Translations under genes and position numbers: made by a program
In this document: in pieces, positions 62,408 to 64,000 of the stretch
How positions within the stretch are numbered: the first letter of the stretch is position 1
How the letters are laid out: each line of letters opens with the position of its first letter
The notes under the pieces: generated by a model
Told to the model about the DNA's origin: nothing
The model's database searches: none
What the model saw: only the letters and a program-made list of their open reading frames with translations
Source of the DNA: Pseudomonas kribbensis
GTDB lineage: Bacteria > Pseudomonadota > Gammaproteobacteria > Pseudomonadales > Pseudomonadaceae
Length of the DNA: 64,000 nt
Reading direction: 5' to 3'
Assembly (NCBI RefSeq): GCF_003352185.1
Contig: NZ_CP029608.1
Location: forward strand, 1,922,001 to 1,986,000

Positions 62408-62421
62408 CTGGTCTAGTCCAG
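62408..62421. promoter_or_regulatory. Candidate GntR/UTRA operator, regulator side
   Basis: CTGGTCTAGTCCAG is palindromic except for the central pair and is close to the DasR-type consensus. It ends 13 bp before the regulator ATG, suggesting autoregulation. Confidence 0.65.
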
Positions 62422-62434
62422 ATAGGTAACGTTG

Positions 62435-63148
62435 ATGCGCGATGAGGCAACAAAAGCGGTGACAGCCATTGGGCAGATCCTTCAGGAGCAGCTCGACCAC
62501 GGTTTGCTCGTGGCGGGCAGCAAGTTGCCGGCCGAACGCAAGCTCAGCGAGTTGTTCGGCACTACGCGTATTACGGTGCGTGAAGCCTTGTTACAACTGG
62601 AGGCGCAAGGGCAGATTTATCGCGAGGAGCGCCGGGGCTGGTTCGTGTCGCCACCGCGGCTGGCTTACAACCTGATGCAGCGCAGCCACTTTCACGCGAT
62701 GGTCAGTGCGCAGGGGCGGGTGCCGTCGACCGAGGTGATTTCGGCGCGGCTTCAACCGGCGTCAGCGGCGGTGTGTGCGTGGTTGCAGTTGCCGGCGTTG
62801 TCGAGTGTGATTCAGATTTGTCGGTCGCGGCGGATCGATGGGCGGCTGGTGTTGTATGTGGAGCATTATCTGAATCCGCAGTATTTCCCGGGGATTCTGG
62901 AGTTTGATCTGAATCAGTCGATTACCGAGCTGTATGCGCGGCATTACGATTTGCATTATGGGCGGGTGCGGTTCGAGATTGTGCCTACGTCGTTGTCGGT
63001 GGATGCGGCGGCGGCTTTACGGGTTTCGGTGGGGAGTCCGGGGTTGCGGATTGCTCGGGTCAATTATGATCAGGCTGGGCGGTTGATTGATTGTGATCTG
63101 GAGTTTTGGCGGCATGATGCGATTCACGTTGGTGTGGATGTAGTTTGA
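62435..63148 (+). CDS. GntR-family regulator with UTRA domain
   Basis: 237 aa from the ATG at 62435 (TTG at 62432 also possible). The N-terminal winged helix reads LPAERKLSELFGTTRITVREALLQLEAQGQI. The C-terminal UTRA ligand domain starts near residue 85. HutC-subfamily members such as PhnR, DasR and NagR bind small phosphorylated or aminated ligands. It is divergent from the ABC operon with matching operators on both sides, so it is the likely repressor of both. Confidence 0.88.
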   Translation: MRDEATKAVTAIGQILQEQLDHGLLVAGSKLPAERKLSELFGTTRITVREALLQLEAQGQIYREERRGWFVSPPRLAYNLMQRSHFHAMVSAQGRVPSTEVISARLQPASAAVCAWLQLPALSSVIQICRSRRIDGRLVLYVEHYLNPQYFPGILEFDLNQSITELYARHYDLHYGRVRFEIVPTSLSVDAAAALRVSVGSPGLRIARVNYDQAGRLIDCDLEFWRHDAIHVGVDVV

Positions 63149-63174
63149 TTTTTTTGGGTGAATATCCGTTGCTT

Positions 63175-63440
63175 CGGGTGTTGCGGCTGGCGGTTCCGCT
63201 CTTACAGCGGCTCACTTTTGCAGACGCCCAAAAGTAAGCAAAACGCTTGGCCCCTGCGTTCGGCCCCTCGCTGAGGCTCGGGGTTCCTTCGCTCCGGGAT
63301 TCATCCGGGGGCATCGCCTACGGTTTGCTTCGCTGCACCTCCTCTCGATGTGTTTGGCTTCGCCAAACGGCGCTGCGCGCCTACCCCCGGATGAATCCCT
63401 CCACTCAGCCTGCCGATGGGGACAAAAGATCAAAAGCTTT
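63175..63440. repeat. Dispersed Pseudomonas intergenic repeat
   Basis: About 265 bp beginning GCGGCTGGCGGTTCCGCTC and containing CACTTTTGCAGACGCCC plus a GGGATTCATCCGGGGG / CCCCCGGATGAATCCC inverted pair. I recognise this as a common non-coding repeat of fluorescent pseudomonads. Short frames across it on both strands are artefacts. It marks the junction between core genes and the next accessory gene. Confidence 0.65.
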
Positions 63441-63720
63441 TCTCGAGCTAACGCTCATCGTGTTCTGGATATGTGCCTCTTCAGCGTTGGTTTTGCTGTT
63501 TGAGTTGGACTTTTCAATTGGGCGAATCCGGATCTGGATTTCTGGACGTTTCCTACTTGTTGTTCGGCTGCATCTGACGCGACAGATTTTTTTGTGCGAG
63601 GTACATATATACCGCAGTCCGTGGTTGTTATTTCCATACATTTCTCCAGACACCGGGTGCAATGTTTGAATTTGTTTCCGGTTGTCGAGCACTGCAATTA
63701 ATTCAAGGAGGAATGTATTT
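63441..63720. other. AT-richer region upstream of the pyocin-like gene
   Basis: 280 bp with lower GC than the flanks and no convincing gene. It ends in a strong AAGGAGG ribosome site (63705-63711). No clear LexA or PrtN-type box was recognised. Confidence 0.5.
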
Positions 63721-64000
63721 ATGGCACGGCGTGGAATTGAGCTTCCAGCTTCAATCGTGAGGCCGGACAATCAAGATGTTTATGTGCACTACTCAAGTTT
63801 CGGTGATGGCTCCGGGCCGGCAATTGATTTTGCCCCCTTGGGGGAAATACTGGATATGGAAAATACCTATAAGGCATTTTCCGGAAGTCTGCCTCAGATC
63901 CTTGAAGTTGAACTTGCCCAGGTCAGGGCTGGCGGTGATTCCAGTTTATTGCCTCCCTTGGACACGCTGGCGCGTGAGCTGCGTTTCCGGGACGCGCTGA
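63721..64000 (+). CDS. Putative S-type-pyocin-like bacteriocin, N-terminal part (3' truncated)
   Basis: An ATG at 63721, 9 nt after AAGGAGG, opens a frame that runs off the window with 93 complete codons. It begins MARRGIELPASIVRPDNQ and continues with VYVHYSSFGDGSGPAIDF. A helical segment (LPQILEVELAQVRAGG) follows. I associate this wording with N-termini of S-type-pyocin-like bacteriocins of fluorescent pseudomonads, but the toxic domain is outside the window. A stop-free reading in another frame from 63776 is a shadow. Confidence 0.45.
   Translation, partial: MARRGIELPASIVRPDNQDVYVHYSSFGDGSGPAIDFAPLGEILDMENTYKAFSGSLPQILEVELAQVRAGGDSSLLPPLDTLARELRFRDAL

Larger units (their letters stand above)
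62084..62434. other. Divergent regulatory region, ABC operon / UTRA regulator
   Basis: 351 bp without a gene. It has one GGTCTAG-type operator candidate at each end (62129-62142 and 62408-62421). Between them is an inverted pair GCACGACCGA...GTCGTGC near 62360-62390. Divergent promoters are expected here. Confidence 0.6.

Noticed and set aside
63060..63669. Short frames across the dispersed repeat
   Set aside because: They lie in a recognised non-coding repeat and overlap on both strands.

Overview
The window is chromosomal DNA of a fluorescent-group Pseudomonas. The evidence is GC-rich coding with strong third-position bias, gene orders that match blocks I remember from P. aeruginosa (cobO-cobS, MFS, glutathione peroxidase, fadL; and ABC operon, oxidoreductase, prc, EAL/GGDEF, FKBP, rdgC), and Pseudomonas REP-type palindromes. 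All assignments come from reading the translated sequence; no database search was possible.

Layout. 1-9.9 kb is housekeeping: a TetR end, a DUF3108 protein, purMN, a DUF2066 protein, an AI-2E/PerM permease, hda, two NlpC/P60 lipoproteins, a PQQ-type sugar dehydrogenase lipoprotein and an unknown protein. 10.08-19.16 kb is a cobalamin riboswitch followed by ten tightly overlapping late-stage B12 genes (cobO, cobB, bluB, cbiB, cobD, cobQ, cobU, cobT, cobC, cobS), covering adenosylation, the lower ligand DMB, the aminopropanol linker and nucleotide-loop assembly. 19.2-23.6 kb holds a MarR/MFS pair with a shared palindromic operator, a periplasmic glutathione peroxidase and a FadL-type porin. 24.1-25.1 kb is a long non-coding stretch with a possible small RNA and a DnaA-box-like site. 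25.1-38.5 kb holds rmuC, a transporter-fused hybrid sensor kinase (CrbS/MxtR type), a TetR/MFS pair with a striking hairpin, a cupin, a TDT-family channel, an MFS-acyltransferase fusion, sugE/gdx under a guanidine-II riboswitch, a BASS transporter and rdgC. 38.6-39.2 kb is a tandemly duplicated tRNA-Val/tRNA-Asp pair. 39.3-45.3 kb holds a catalase-fold protein plus a di-heme cytochrome c, an FKBP isomerase, a DUF1232 protein and a small XRE/unknown/Sel1 operon.

The main accessory island is 45.4-51.4 kb. It is a large Rhs polymorphic toxin whose AT-rich C-terminal tip looks like a CdiA-CT RNase A-type toxin. An overlapping CdiI-like immunity gene follows, then two unrecognised, translationally coupled AT-rich genes that look like a second, displaced effector/immunity-like pair. 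51.4-57.3 kb returns to core genes (EAL-CBS-GGDEF protein, prc, quinone oxidoreductase, HAD phosphatase).

57.4-63.1 kb is an ABC importer operon carrying its own alkaline-phosphatase-fold enzyme. It is divergent from a UTRA/GntR regulator, and DasR-like operator sequences lie on both sides of the shared promoter region; a phosphonate- or phosphodiester-type substrate is the best inference. The window ends in a dispersed Pseudomonas repeat and the first 93 codons of an open gene that resembles the N-terminus of S-type-pyocin-like bacteriocins.
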